Assembly: GCF_029210495.1 (NCBI RefSeq)
Contig: NZ_JARGDK010000015.1
Location: 1 to 37,394 of the forward strand
Origin: Pseudothioclava nitratireducens
GTDB lineage: Bacteria; Pseudomonadota; Alphaproteobacteria; Rhodobacterales; Rhodobacteraceae
DNA length: 37,394 nucleotides
Direction: 5' to 3'
This document shows, in pieces, positions 8,493-17,130 of the stretch. Within the stretch, counting starts at the first letter, position 1. Each line of letters starts with the position of its first letter. The notes under the pieces were generated by a model. The model saw only the letters and a list, made by a program, of their open reading frames with translations, was not told the DNA's origin and searched no databases. The position numbers and the translations under genes were made by a program.

Positions 8493-9607
8493 GCGGCGAC
8501 CGGCCCGCGATTGAGCGCGCGAACCGCACCCAGCGTCGTCACCTCGTAGCCGCGAATGATGCGGCGGGGGGTGGTCTTGTGCCGGGGCAGCGTGCCATCT
8601 TCGGCCAGCGCGGCGAGCGCGGTGGTCCGCGCCAACGCGGTCTGCTGTGCGAGACCACCGATTGCCAGGCTTTCGATCTGACAGCCATCCGCGATCAGCA
8701 GATGGTGCCCCGCGAGCAAAATCCCGTGCCAACTAAGGACATTCGGGCGCTCGGGTTGGAGCGCGGTGCAGCCATCCACAAGGTGGCGCGCCTCGGCCAG
8801 AACCTCGTTCTTGCCGAAGGTGTATTCGATTGCGGGACCGCCCACGACGACCCGGTGATAGGGCATGAGCCAGAGATTTTGCGTTTCCCCAAAATTCGGC
8901 GCGCACAGCCGAACCGGGCGCAGGCTACCGAGCGAGGGCAGGCTCACACGACCCGACCACAGCACTTCCTGCGGGCCAGCATCGACGGTTTCAACCACAT
9001 CCCCGGCTTGGAGGCTCCCAGCAGGGCGGGTTCCGTTGGGCGTCTCGATCGGGGTCGAGGGCGCGAAGCACGCGCCGGGCCCGGCGGGCTGAACATGGTC
9101 GCCCATTGCCAGCCAATCCACCCTTGGCCCGATCCGCGCGGTTCCGGTTCCCGTTGCGAGCGCCTTCAGGTCGGCCAAGGGCATCGGCAACGGCGCCCGC
9201 CCCGCGCGCTGGCGCAAAGTGCCCCGGTTGAGGGCCTCCAGCGTCAGAAGGCTTTGACGGTTGGGGCCGTCCCATGACCATGTCAGCCGCATCTGCCCAC
9301 CCGCCGCGATGTCGGCGGAGGCGTCGATCGAAAGCGCGTGAAACTCCTGTCCCTGACGCTGCACCAGCGCGATATGGCCGTCCTCGGTGAAGGACAGCGA
9401 CAGGAAGCGCGGCCAGTCTTCACGCGTGCTCAGATGCAGAAGCGGAAGGATATTCGTCTCCCCCCGCATCAGCGAGAATTCTAGCATCAGACTGCCGCGG
9501 GCGAGCAGCCGGGGCAGCGCGCGCTCGGCCAGCCGGCAGGCACCCTCGCCGGGCATATGCGCGGCGAACCATCCGGAATCCTGACTATACGCGCTGGGGT
9601 GCTGCAT
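8489..9607 (-). CDS. Hint-domain protein with N-terminal beta-sandwich-like region
   Basis: A 372-residue protein with no signal peptide. Residues 1-175 are beta-rich and resemble a concanavalin/LamG-type sandwich (inference from pattern, no motif). From Cys180 (ACFAPSTPIETPNG, then AGSLQAGDVVETVD) to about residue 320 is a Hint (hedgehog/intein) module. His251 in MPYHRVVV occupies the place of the block-B histidine, but the usual preceding Thr/Ser is Met. A tail of about 50 residues follows. ATG 9607 is chosen because AAGGAG precedes it. It lies 14 bases after the upstream choice-of-anchor/Hint gene, so the two form an operon. Hint modules can cleave the bond before their first cysteine; activity here is unproven. 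Confidence 0.8.
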   Translation of the reverse strand: MQHPSAYSQDSGWFAAHMPGEGACRLAERALPRLLARGSLMLEFSLMRGETNILPLLHLSTREDWPRFLSLSFTEDGHIALVQRQGQEFHALSIDASADIAAGGQMRLTWSWDGPNRQSLLTLEALNRGTLRQRAGRAPLPMPLADLKALATGTGTARIGPRVDWLAMGDHVQPAGPGACFAPSTPIETPNGTRPAGSLQAGDVVETVDAGPQEVLWSGRVSLPSLGSLRPVRLCAPNFGETQNLWLMPYHRVVVGGPAIEYTFGKNEVLAEARHLVDGCTALQPERPNVLSWHGILLAGHHLLIADGCQIESLAIGGLAQQTALARTTALAALAEDGTLPRHKTTPRRIIRGYEVTTLGAVRALNRGPVAA

Positions 9608-9621
9608 GCGGGGCGGCTCCT

Positions 9622-11211
9622 TCAAGCGGCGCGGGATATCTGGCACAGGACCTGCGCCTCGTGCGCGCGCAGCATCCGGCGGGCGGCGGGGCTGTAGCCC
9701 TTGCCGGTGGCTGGGTCGAGCTCGGGGAAGAGCGCGCAGATCTCGGCCTGCACCTCGGCTTCGAGGCTGCCCATGACCTGCGGTCCGGGCAGGAAGCTCT
9801 CGCTCGGCATGCCCTCGGAGAAGATCACCTGATGGCGGTCGAACAGCAGATGCACATAGGTCACCTCGCCCCCTTCCTCGACCGTCACGGTGCGACCGTT
9901 CAAAAGGTCTTTGGCCGCGACCAGCACCTCTGGCTCCCCGAACAGCAGATCGGCCAGAACGTCACGCACCAACACCCGATGCTGCGGCGAGAGAAGCACA
10001 TCGCGCTCGGCGCCAAAGCTGCCTGCCGCTATACGGATGGGCGCAAAATTCCCAAGCGCCGCGACGGTGCGGCTCCCGGCCCAGCGGATCGGCTGTGGAC
10101 CCTCGTCCTGCGTCAGCACCAGATCGCCGGGGCGCAGACTCTCGACGGGGCGCATGCCCTCGGGCGTGTCGATCAGCGTCCCCGCGACGAAGCACGGCAC
10201 GGTGTCGATTGTGACGAAGCCCACATCGGTGTCGCCGGTGGAACTCGTGACGGTGTAGGTGAACGCCTCGACATTCTCGTCGCCATCGGTGGTGACGGTG
10301 ATCGTGCCATCCGCATTGAGCGTCACCACCTCGCCCGAGGCCAGCGTCACCGAGTCGCCCGCCGAGACCGCAATCCCGTTGATATGGGTGACTGACAGTG
10401 TCCCGCCGGTGGAGTTGAGGTCGTTGCCCAGCAGGTCGATGGTGCGGGTGCTGTTGGTGTCCATCCATTGATGGTCATCCATCGCGATCAGCGTCGTCTG
10501 CACCGAGTCCGCCGCGATCAGCACGTTCGAATCGTAGGAGGAGTCCGACACATCCGCGATACCGATGCGGATCGAGTTCACCTCGCCGGGGTTCACCGGG
10601 AAACTGATCGAGAGCGTAACGGTCAGCCCGTCCATCTCGGTGTTGTAGTCATCGCCCGTATTGTCGAGATAGAGGTTCTGGTTGTCGAGCGAGTTGATGT
10701 TGTTGACCGACGCATCACCGATCACCATGTCGACCGGCTGGCCGTTGACCCAGATCCCGACCATATCGAGATATTGAGAGTTGACGTATTCGGGGTATTC
10801 CTCGGAGGCGAAGGTGAGACTGATCGTCATCACATTGCCATCGGGAATGAAATCGACATCCAGAAGCGCCGCGTCATAGGTGTTCGCACCGGCGAGCGCG
10901 TTGAAATCGGGGTCGTTATTGACGCCCCCGGTGTTGGTCGAGGTGCTGCTGGACTGGTTGGTGTTGGTATTGCCGCCCCACCAGCTCGGAGAGTTGGTGT
11001 AGCTGCTTGCATAGCCCGTTGAAAGGATCACCCCGGTATCGCCGGGCGTTGCCCCCGGCGCCAGGCTGTCACCGTTCGAATAAATCGCAGAGGACCGCGG
11101 GTCGCCGGTATAGCTTGCGCTGACGACCGTGACCCCATCGCCAAAGATGGTCTGTGCCATCTGCATTGCACTGGCATTGGTGTTATAATTGAGTTCGGCT
11201 GTCGTCGCCAT
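9622..11211 (-). CDS. Choice-of-anchor L domain protein with C-terminal Hint domain
   Basis: A 529-residue Asp/Asn/Ser/Thr-rich protein. Residues about 5-235 match the choice-of-anchor L domain: NASAMQMAQTIFGDGV at the start, then LTFASEEYPEYVNSQYLD and IRIGIADVSDSSYDSNVLI. Residues about 240-335 form a cadherin/Ig-like beta domain (TIDLLGNDLNSTGGTLSV to FTYTVTSSTGDTDVGFVTI). From Cys340 (PCFVAGTLIDTPEGMRPVES) comes a Hint_2 module with His411 in LSPQHRVLV and the late block VHLLFDRHQVIFSEG. There is no Sec signal peptide; type I secretion is plausible but no transporter is in the window. ATG 11211 is preceded by GGAGG. First gene of a two-gene operon. Confidence 0.85.
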   Translation of the reverse strand: MATTAELNYNTNASAMQMAQTIFGDGVTVVSASYTGDPRSSAIYSNGDSLAPGATPGDTGVILSTGYASSYTNSPSWWGGNTNTNQSSSTSTNTGGVNNDPDFNALAGANTYDAALLDVDFIPDGNVMTISLTFASEEYPEYVNSQYLDMVGIWVNGQPVDMVIGDASVNNINSLDNQNLYLDNTGDDYNTEMDGLTVTLSISFPVNPGEVNSIRIGIADVSDSSYDSNVLIAADSVQTTLIAMDDHQWMDTNSTRTIDLLGNDLNSTGGTLSVTHINGIAVSAGDSVTLASGEVVTLNADGTITVTTDGDENVEAFTYTVTSSTGDTDVGFVTIDTVPCFVAGTLIDTPEGMRPVESLRPGDLVLTQDEGPQPIRWAGSRTVAALGNFAPIRIAAGSFGAERDVLLSPQHRVLVRDVLADLLFGEPEVLVAAKDLLNGRTVTVEEGGEVTYVHLLFDRHQVIFSEGMPSESFLPGPQVMGSLEAEVQAEICALFPELDPATGKGYSPAARRMLRAHEAQVLCQISRAA

Positions 11212-11250
11212 CCGTGCCTCCAATATCGCGGAGGCAGCGCAAACACTGCT

Positions 11251-11270
11251 TCAGGACGCCTGTGTCCTGA
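11251..11270. repeat. Perfect inverted repeat in the Hint-operon leader
   Basis: TCAGGAC (11251-11257) and GTCCTGA (11264-11270) are perfect complements around a six-base centre, 40 bases before the first codon of the choice-of-anchor/Hint gene. It could be an operator or an mRNA hairpin. Confidence 0.55.
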
Positions 11271-11280
11271 CCTGAGATCG

Positions 11281-11295
11281 GGCCGATTTTCGGCC
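11281..11295. repeat. Second inverted repeat in the same leader
   Basis: GGCCGA-TTT-TCGGCC, a six-base perfect stem with a three-base loop, lies 10 bases beyond the first palindrome. As RNA it would be a compact hairpin in the Hint-operon leader if transcription starts further upstream. Confidence 0.5.
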
Positions 11296-11525
11296 TCTGA
11301 TTATGGATGGGCTTGTGCCCTGCTCGTGTTGCCCTGCCTCGGGACATTTATTTTTCCCAAGAATATGCCGCGCTTATGCCATTTAGGAACCCTTTTTTCG
11401 CCATGCCGGGATTGCGAGAGTTCGGGTGTCCCCTGTGCAACACCCCCCATCGCAGGGTCCGGCGCGCGATATTGTGCTCGGGCGCGCGCTTGTCTAAGCC
11501 TTGGGGCGTAAAGACAGGAGCGCCC

Positions 11526-12683
11526 ATGCCGCAGCAACCGACGCCGCTCGATCCGGTGCAACTCACGGCCGATCTGATCCGCTGCCCCTCGGTCACGCCG
11601 GAGGAAGGGGGCGCGCTCGCGTTGCTCGAGGCGCATCTCGGCGCGGCGGGATTTGCCTGCACGCGCGTGGATCGCAATGGTGTGCCAAATCTCTTTGCAC
11701 GCTGGGGTGCCAAAGGGGCCGCGCGCAGCTTTGGTTTCAACGGCCATACCGATGTGGTGCCGGTAGGCAACGAGGCCGCCTGGACCCATCCGCCGTTTTC
11801 GGGCGCCCTCGTGGACGGAGAGCTTTGGGGCCGCGGCGCGACGGACATGAAATCAGGCGTGGCGGCTTTCGTCGCGGCTGCGGTCGATTTCGTGCAAGAG
11901 ACCCCGCCGGAGGGTGCCATCGTGATCGCAATCACCGGCGATGAAGAAGGCCCGGGCAAGGACGGCACGCTGGCGCTGCTCGACTGGATGCGCGCAGAGG
12001 GCGAGGCGATGTCGGTCTGCCTTGTCGGTGAGCCTACCTGCCCCGAGCACCTGGGCGATATGATGAAGATCGGACGGCGCGGTTCGGTCACATTCCGCAT
12101 CACGGCGCGCGGGGTGCAGGGGCACGTCGCCTATCCGCACCGGGCGAACAACCCGCTCCACGCGCTGATCGACCTGCTGGGGCGGATGACGGCGGAGCCG
12201 CTCGATCAGGGGACCGAGCATTTCGACGCTTCGAGCCTTCAGGTCACCACTGTCGATTGCGGCAATCCGGCGAATAACGTGATCCCCGCCGAGGCGCGGG
12301 CGACGCTCAACATCCGGTTCAACGATCTCCATTCGGGGGCGTCTCTCACGACTTGGGCGCAAGAGCTGATCGATGCGGTTGCGGCTGAAACGGGCATCGC
12401 CTTCACCCTCGACGCCGACATTTCCGGCGAGAGCTTCATCACCCCGCCGGGGGAGTTCGTCGCACTGGTCGCCCGCGCGGTCGAGGCCGAGACGGGGCTC
12501 GTGCCCGAACTCTCGACTTCGGGCGGGACCTCGGATGCGCGCTTCATGAAGGACCATTGCCCGGTGCTTGAATTCGGGCTCGTCGGCAAGACCATGCACA
12601 AGGTCGATGAGCGGATCGAGACCGAACAGATCACGCGCCTCAAGGCGATCTATGCGCGTATCCTGCGCGAGTATTTCGCATGA
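11526..12683 (+). CDS. dapE: Succinyl-diaminopimelate desuccinylase
   Basis: A 385-residue M20-family dizinc amidase that hydrolyses N-succinyl-LL-diaminopimelate in lysine and peptidoglycan precursor synthesis. Signatures are [12 protein letters not shown] (His74 zinc ligand), [16 protein letters not shown] (bridging Asp), [13 protein letters not shown] (catalytic Glu) and [11 protein letters not shown] near the C-terminus, which is specific for DapE within M20. ATG 11526 with AGGAG upstream is used; the frame is open 73 codons earlier but that part is not DapE-like. It overlaps the next GNAT gene by four bases (ATGA). Confidence 0.96.
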   Translation: MPQQPTPLDPVQLTADLIRCPSVTPEEGGALALLEAHLGAAGFACTRVDRNGVPNLFARWGAKGAARSFGFNGHTDVVPVGNEAAWTHPPFSGALVDGELWGRGATDMKSGVAAFVAAAVDFVQETPPEGAIVIAITGDEEGPGKDGTLALLDWMRAEGEAMSVCLVGEPTCPEHLGDMMKIGRRGSVTFRITARGVQGHVAYPHRANNPLHALIDLLGRMTAEPLDQGTEHFDASSLQVTTVDCGNPANNVIPAEARATLNIRFNDLHSGASLTTWAQELIDAVAAETGIAFTLDADISGESFITPPGEFVALVARAVEAETGLVPELSTSGGTSDARFMKDHCPVLEFGLVGKTMHKVDERIETEQITRLKAIYARILREYFA

Positions 12684-13096
12684 CCGACATCACCGAGACC
12701 CGCGATCTGGACACCTGCCGTGCGCTGCGCCGGACTGTGTTTATCGAAGAGCAGAACGTTCCCGAGGAAGAAGAATGGGACGGGCTGGATGCGGACGCGG
12801 TGCATCTTCTGGCGCGTGTCGATGGGCACCCGGTGGGGACCGCGCGGCTACTGCTCAAGGGCGAGACCGGCAAGATCGGGCGGGTCTGCGTGCTACGAGA
12901 AGCGCGCGGCACCGGACTGGGTGCTGCATTGATCCGCGAAGGCGAGGCGCGCCTGCGGGCGCTGGGCTGCACCCGGGCGCAGCTTGGCGCACAGTGTCAC
13001 GCGATCCCCTTCTATGAAAAACTTGGCTTTTCCGCCTATGGACCCATTTACGACGATGCTGGCATCCCGCATCGTGACATGGAAAAGCCCCTCTGA
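12680..13096 (+). CDS. GNAT family N-acetyltransferase, ElaA/YjcF-like
   Basis: A 138-residue single-domain [24 protein letters not shown] near the N-terminus is the hallmark of the ElaA/YjcF subgroup. The acetyl-CoA loop is [11 protein letters not shown], and [21 protein letters not shown] closes the fold. The substrate is unknown. It starts on the ATG that overlaps the dapE stop, so it is translationally coupled to dapE. 77 bases separate it from rnr. Confidence 0.88.
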   Translation: MTDITETRDLDTCRALRRTVFIEEQNVPEEEEWDGLDADAVHLLARVDGHPVGTARLLLKGETGKIGRVCVLREARGTGLGAALIREGEARLRALGCTRAQLGAQCHAIPFYEKLGFSAYGPIYDDAGIPHRDMEKPL

Positions 13097-13173
13097 CCTC
13101 TCGCCGATGCGAGCCGGGGCATCGCCCCCACGCGGAGCAATGACGCGCCGCGCACCGCGTGTTAGGAAACCTG

Positions 13174-15447
13174 ATGAGCACATTGCCGCAAATCCCGTCT
13201 CGCCAAGAGATTCTAGACTGGCTCTCGGAACACCCGGGCGCTTCCAGCAAGCGCGACATCGCCAAGGCCTTTGGCATCAAGGGCCCGCAAAAGGTCGAGT
13301 TGAAGCGTATCCTCAAGCAGATGGAGGATGAGGGGCTGCTGGCCAAGCGGCGGCGCTCTTATCACGACGCGGCGGGTCTGCCGCCGGTGACGGTGCTGCA
13401 AATCCTGCGGGCTGACAGTCAGGGCGACCTCTGGGCGCGGGCGCCGGAATGGTCGGGCGAGGGCGACGAGCCGGTTGTTCTGATGGTCACGAAATCGAGC
13501 GATCCGGCGCTGGGCGAGGGCGATCGGGTTCTGGCGCGCCTGACGGCGGTCGAGGGGCGCGGCTATGACTATGAGGGCCGCCTCATTCGCAAGATCGGGC
13601 AGGCCGCGCATCGCGTCGTGGGCATCTTCCGCAAGAGCGCCGAGGGCGGGCGTATCCAGCCCATCGACAAGGGCGCGGACAAGGAATGGCAGGTGTCTGC
13701 GGGCGACACGCTTGATGCCAAAGATGGCGAATTGGTCGAGGCCGAGCAAAGCGGTCCGAAGGGCCGTATGGGCCTGCCGCGCGCGCGGGTGATCGAACGG
13801 CTGGGTGATCCGAGCGCGCCGCGCGCCGTCTCGCTGATCGCGATCCACCAGCACGGCATCCCCGATGACTTCCCGGATGAGGTGATCGCCGAGGCCGATG
13901 CCGCCGTGCCTGCGACGCTCGATGGCCGCGAGGATCTGACCGAACTGCCCTTCGTCACCATTGACCCGGCGGATGCGCGCGACCGCGACGACGCCTGTCT
14001 GGCGATGCCGGACGATGACCCCAAGAACGAGGGCGGCCACATCCTTTGGGTCGCCATTGCCGATGTCGCGCATTACGTGACGCCCGGTTCCGCGCTCGAC
14101 CGCGAGGCCCGCAAGCGCGGCAACTCCACCTATTTCCCGGACCGCGTCGTGCCGATGCTGCCGGATCGGCTCTCGGGCGACCTGTGTTCTCTGCATGAGC
14201 ATGTGCCGCGCGCGGTGCTGGCGGTGCGGATGAAGATCGACTCCTTCGGCAACAAGATCGGCCATCGCTTCACGCGCGGCATGATCAACTCGGTCGCTTC
14301 GCTTGAATACAAGCAGGTGCAGGCCGCCCGCGATGGCGCGCCCGATGCCAAGACCGAACCGCTCCTCGAAGAGGTGATCGGGCCGATCTATGCCTGCTAC
14401 GAGGCGCTCCTGCGCGCTCGGGCCAAGCGGCAGCCGCTGGAACTCGACCTGCCCGAGCGGCAGATCGTGATCGGCGAGGACGGCAAGGTCGCCTCGGTGA
14501 ATTTCAAGGACCGGCTCGACGCGCACAAGCTGATCGAGGAATTCATGGTGCTGGCCAATGTCGCCGCCGCCGAGGAACTCGAACGGCTGCGTAAGCCGCT
14601 CCTCTATCGCGTCCACGAAGAGCCGAGCCCCGAAAAGATCGAGGCGCTCCGCGAAGTCGCGCAGGCCTCGGGCTTTACGCTCGCCAAGGGCCAGGTTCTC
14701 AAGACGCAGCATCTCAACAACCTGCTTGCGCAATCCGAAGGCAGCGAGTTCGACGAACTCCTGAACATCAGCACGCTGCGCTCGATGACGCAGGCCTATT
14801 ACCACCCGCAAAACTACGGGCATTTCGGGCTGGCGCTGCGCTCCTATGCGCATTTCACCTCGCCGATCCGGCGCTATTCGGATCTGATCGTGCACCGGGC
14901 GCTGATCGCCGGACATGGCTGGGGCAAGGATGGGCTGAGCGCGGCCGAGGTCGAGATGCTCGAAGAGACGGCGCAGCATATCTCCGAGACCGAGCGCCGT
15001 TCGATGCTGGCAGAGCGCGACACGACCGACCGTTACCTCGCCGCCTATCTGAGCGAGCGCGTGGGGGCCGAGTTCCGGGGGCGCATCTCGGGCGTGCAGA
15101 AGTTCGGGGCCTTCGTAAAGCTCGATGAGACCGGCGCCGACGGGCTGATCCCGATCCGTGAGATCGGGCGGGAGTTCTTCCATTTCGACCGCGAAGCGCA
15201 GCAACTGATCGGCGCGGATACCGGGCTGACCATCGGCATCGGTCAGCGGGTTCTGGTGCGCCTTGCCGAGGCGGTGCCGATGACCGGGGGGCTGATGCTC
15301 GAACTTCTCGAAATCGAGGGGGCAGCGATGCCGTCCGGGCGGCGCGGCGGCAAGAAGCCGGGGATGCGGGTGCCGCGCAAGCCGGGGGCTGCGCGTTCGA
15401 AAGAGCGCGCCAAGGCGCGCAAGGTCAAACGCACGCGGCGCAAGTAA
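13174..15447 (+). CDS. rnr: Ribonuclease R
   Basis: A 757-residue RNB-family 3'-5' exoribonuclease that degrades structured RNA. It has an N-terminal winged-helix region (RQEILDWLSEHPGASSKRDI), cold-shock domains, the RNB catalytic centre with the aspartate cluster IDPADARDRDDA (about residues 265-275), the downstream block YAHFTSPIRRYSDLIVHRAL, an S1 domain from about residue 625, and a Lys/Arg-rich tail. The tail, S1 order and length identify RNase R rather than RNase II. ATG 13174 follows AGGAAA at a normal distance; an upstream in-frame start five codons earlier is less likely. The stop lies 2 bases from that of the convergent phospholipase D gene. Confidence 0.97.
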   Translation: MSTLPQIPSRQEILDWLSEHPGASSKRDIAKAFGIKGPQKVELKRILKQMEDEGLLAKRRRSYHDAAGLPPVTVLQILRADSQGDLWARAPEWSGEGDEPVVLMVTKSSDPALGEGDRVLARLTAVEGRGYDYEGRLIRKIGQAAHRVVGIFRKSAEGGRIQPIDKGADKEWQVSAGDTLDAKDGELVEAEQSGPKGRMGLPRARVIERLGDPSAPRAVSLIAIHQHGIPDDFPDEVIAEADAAVPATLDGREDLTELPFVTIDPADARDRDDACLAMPDDDPKNEGGHILWVAIADVAHYVTPGSALDREARKRGNSTYFPDRVVPMLPDRLSGDLCSLHEHVPRAVLAVRMKIDSFGNKIGHRFTRGMINSVASLEYKQVQAARDGAPDAKTEPLLEEVIGPIYACYEALLRARAKRQPLELDLPERQIVIGEDGKVASVNFKDRLDAHKLIEEFMVLANVAAAEELERLRKPLLYRVHEEPSPEKIEALREVAQASGFTLAKGQVLKTQHLNNLLAQSEGSEFDELLNISTLRSMTQAYYHPQNYGHFGLALRSYAHFTSPIRRYSDLIVHRALIAGHGWGKDGLSAAEVEMLEETAQHISETERRSMLAERDTTDRYLAAYLSERVGAEFRGRISGVQKFGAFVKLDETGADGLIPIREIGREFFHFDREAQQLIGADTGLTIGIGQRVLVRLAEAVPMTGGLMLELLEIEGAAMPSGRRGGKKPGMRVPRKPGAARSKERAKARKVKRTRRK

Positions 15448-15449
15448 GG

Positions 15450-17036
15450 CTAGAGCATCCACTCGATCGGAAGGCGCTGGGCGATCCCGAGGATCACCCG
15501 CGAGCCGATGGAGGCATTCGGCTCATGGCGCAGTGCGGGCTGGCCGGGGCGGTGCCACATCAGCCGGCCGCCAAGGGGGGCCAGTTTGACCTCCCATGCG
15601 CGCTCGGGAATGTAGTGCTCGAACGCGTCCGATATCTCGGCCGCGAGTTCCGGCGAGCTAACGACCAGCCCGTTCTCGGTATTGAGCCGCATCGAGCGGG
15701 GGTCGAAGTTGAACGAGCCGACGAACACCCGCACACGATCCACGGCAAAGACCTTGGCGTGCAGCTTGTTGCGCGAGAAGGGCGAGGTGCCCTTGATACG
15801 GCGCGAGATGAAATCACCGGGCGTGCGGCGGGTCTCGGCGTCCGGGGCGTATTCGAAAAGCTGGATACCCGCGCGCAGAAGCGGGCGGCGGCGATGAGCA
15901 TACCCGGAATGAACCAACGGCACATCGGTCGCGGCAAAGCTGTTGGTGAGAACCTTGACGCGAATGCCCGCCTTCGCAAAGCGGGCGAGCGCCTTGGTCC
16001 CCTGTCGTGTCGGCACGAGATAGGGGGTCATGAGAACCAGCTCTTCGCGGGGCTGGCCGAGCGTCTTGCGCAGCGCGTGCCATAAAAGATCGGACCCGCG
16101 CCGCCCGCCATGGATTTTGTCCGGCGGGTCCGACAGGAAATGTGCCTCGGCAAAGATCGGCTCGGGGGCGTCGGGGCCGAGGATCAGCGCGCCGGCCCGT
16201 GCCGCGGCAAGGCTCTCGCGGTAGGCCGCCGCTTCGAGACGTGACAGGCGCGCGGCCTCTCCGGCGCGCAGGGCCTCGGCGCGGGCCTCCGAGACCGGAC
16301 GCAAGAGCAACGGGGCGGGCAGCGAAGCAGGGGTATTCCAGAAGGCATCGAAGGCGCGGGCAATGTCGGACACGACCGGGCCGGCCACGGCCAGATCGAG
16401 ATCCATATAGAGCCCGCCCGGCGCGAAATTGTTGAAGTAGTCGTCGCCTACATTGCGTCCGCCGACGATAGCGATGGTGCCATCCACGACCATCGCCTTG
16501 TTATGCATCCGCCGGTTCAGCCTGCGGAAATCGGAGAGGTAGCCCAGAACCCGCGCGCCGCGGATCGGGAACGGGTTGAAGAGCCGCACTTCGATATGCT
16601 CGCGCCGCGCAAAGGCCGAGAGTGTCTCGTCGAGCCCCGCCGTGCCGTTGTCGTCGAGGAGCAGTCGCACGCGCACGCCTCGCGCTGCTGCCCGGCGTAG
16701 CGCGTCTAGCATCAGCGCGCCCGCGATATCGTTCTGCCAGATGTAATATTGCAGGTCGATTGCGGTTTCGGCGGCCTCGATCAGTTCCAGCCGCGCCGCG
16801 AGCGCGTCAAGCGGATCGGTCAGCGGATGGAGCGCGCATTGGCCCGGCCGATCCTGGAGAGGGGCCGCGAAAGCGCGCGGAATCGTGGCGTCTGAAGGGG
16901 CGATCAGGGCGGTGGAATGCGGATGGGGACCACGGGGGCGCGGATGGGTCAGGCGCGCGACCAAGAGCGTCAGCCCCGCCGCGACGAGCGCGGCGACTGC
17001 GATCATCGCCATGAGCAGGGTCAGCCCGAAGTGCAT
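15450..17036 (-). CDS. Phospholipase D superfamily protein, cardiolipin synthase-like
   Basis: A 528-residue membrane-anchored protein. A hydrophobic segment lies at residues about 3-25 (LTLLMAMIAVAALVAAGLTL). Two HKD motifs follow: HNKAMVVDG (His178, Lys180, Asp185) with IVGGRN, and HAKVFAVDR (His426, Lys428, Asp433) with VGSFNFDPRS. Two HKD sites form one active centre that transfers phosphatidyl groups; relatives include ClsC-type cardiolipin synthases that use phosphatidylethanolamine and phosphatidylglycerol. Cardiolipin synthesis is the likeliest role but hydrolase activity cannot be excluded. The start is uncertain: GTG 17039 and ATG 17036 adjoin, both close behind GTGGAG. Confidence 0.85.
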   Translation of the reverse strand: MHFGLTLLMAMIAVAALVAAGLTLLVARLTHPRPRGPHPHSTALIAPSDATIPRAFAAPLQDRPGQCALHPLTDPLDALAARLELIEAAETAIDLQYYIWQNDIAGALMLDALRRAAARGVRVRLLLDDNGTAGLDETLSAFARREHIEVRLFNPFPIRGARVLGYLSDFRRLNRRMHNKAMVVDGTIAIVGGRNVGDDYFNNFAPGGLYMDLDLAVAGPVVSDIARAFDAFWNTPASLPAPLLLRPVSEARAEALRAGEAARLSRLEAAAYRESLAAARAGALILGPDAPEPIFAEAHFLSDPPDKIHGGRRGSDLLWHALRKTLGQPREELVLMTPYLVPTRQGTKALARFAKAGIRVKVLTNSFAATDVPLVHSGYAHRRRPLLRAGIQLFEYAPDAETRRTPGDFISRRIKGTSPFSRNKLHAKVFAVDRVRVFVGSFNFDPRSMRLNTENGLVVSSPELAAEISDAFEHYIPERAWEVKLAPLGGRLMWHRPGQPALRHEPNASIGSRVILGIAQRLPIEWML

Positions 17037-17082
17037 CACTCCACTCTGGCGCGCGGCGCGGCGCAGTCAAGCGCGCAACGAA

Positions 17083-17108
17083 AAGGCCGGGCGCAATGGC
17101 CCGGCCTT
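17083..17108 (-). terminator. Rho-independent terminator of pckA
   Basis: A 10-bp perfect stem, AAGGCCGGGC/GCCCGGCCTT, with a six-base loop, followed on the minus strand by TTTTCGTT-like sequence. It is 22 bases after the pckA stop and before the phospholipase D start, so it separates the two units. Confidence 0.85.
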
Positions 17109-17130
17109 GTCGGTTCACTGTCCGGAATTC

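Larger units (their letters stand above)
11212..11525. promoter_or_regulatory. Divergent intergenic region, Hint operon / dapE
   Basis: 314 bases with no supported gene, holding the leaders and presumably the promoters of both flanking units. Two adjacent inverted repeats lie on the Hint side (11251-11270 and 11281-11295). An A+T-rich stretch at 11347-11400 stands out from its G+C-rich surroundings and is the likeliest promoter zone, but no convincing -35/-10 pair was found. The dapE ribosome site (AGGAG) is at its right end. Confidence 0.5.

Noticed and set aside
11251-11270. LuxR-type quorum-sensing box
   Set aside because: A lux box has CTG...CAG half-sites. This palindrome has CAG...CTG order with different spacing.
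11335-11366. Possible third copy of the AGTATTT/GATGAAAG intergenic element (CCTCGGGACATTTATTTTT...)
   Set aside because: Only scattered matches remain after alignment, and the GATGAAAG end is absent. Likeness is no better than expected for an A+T-rich patch.
13213-15462. A 749-codon open frame antisense to rnr, and similar long frames opposite pckA (16885-18735), chvG (20034-21872), era/recO (3150-4715) and the SDR/SH3 genes (31034-32413)
   Set aside because: They are rich in Arg, His, Gln and Pro, match no family, lack ribosome sites and lie exactly opposite well-identified genes. High G+C third positions produce such open frames.
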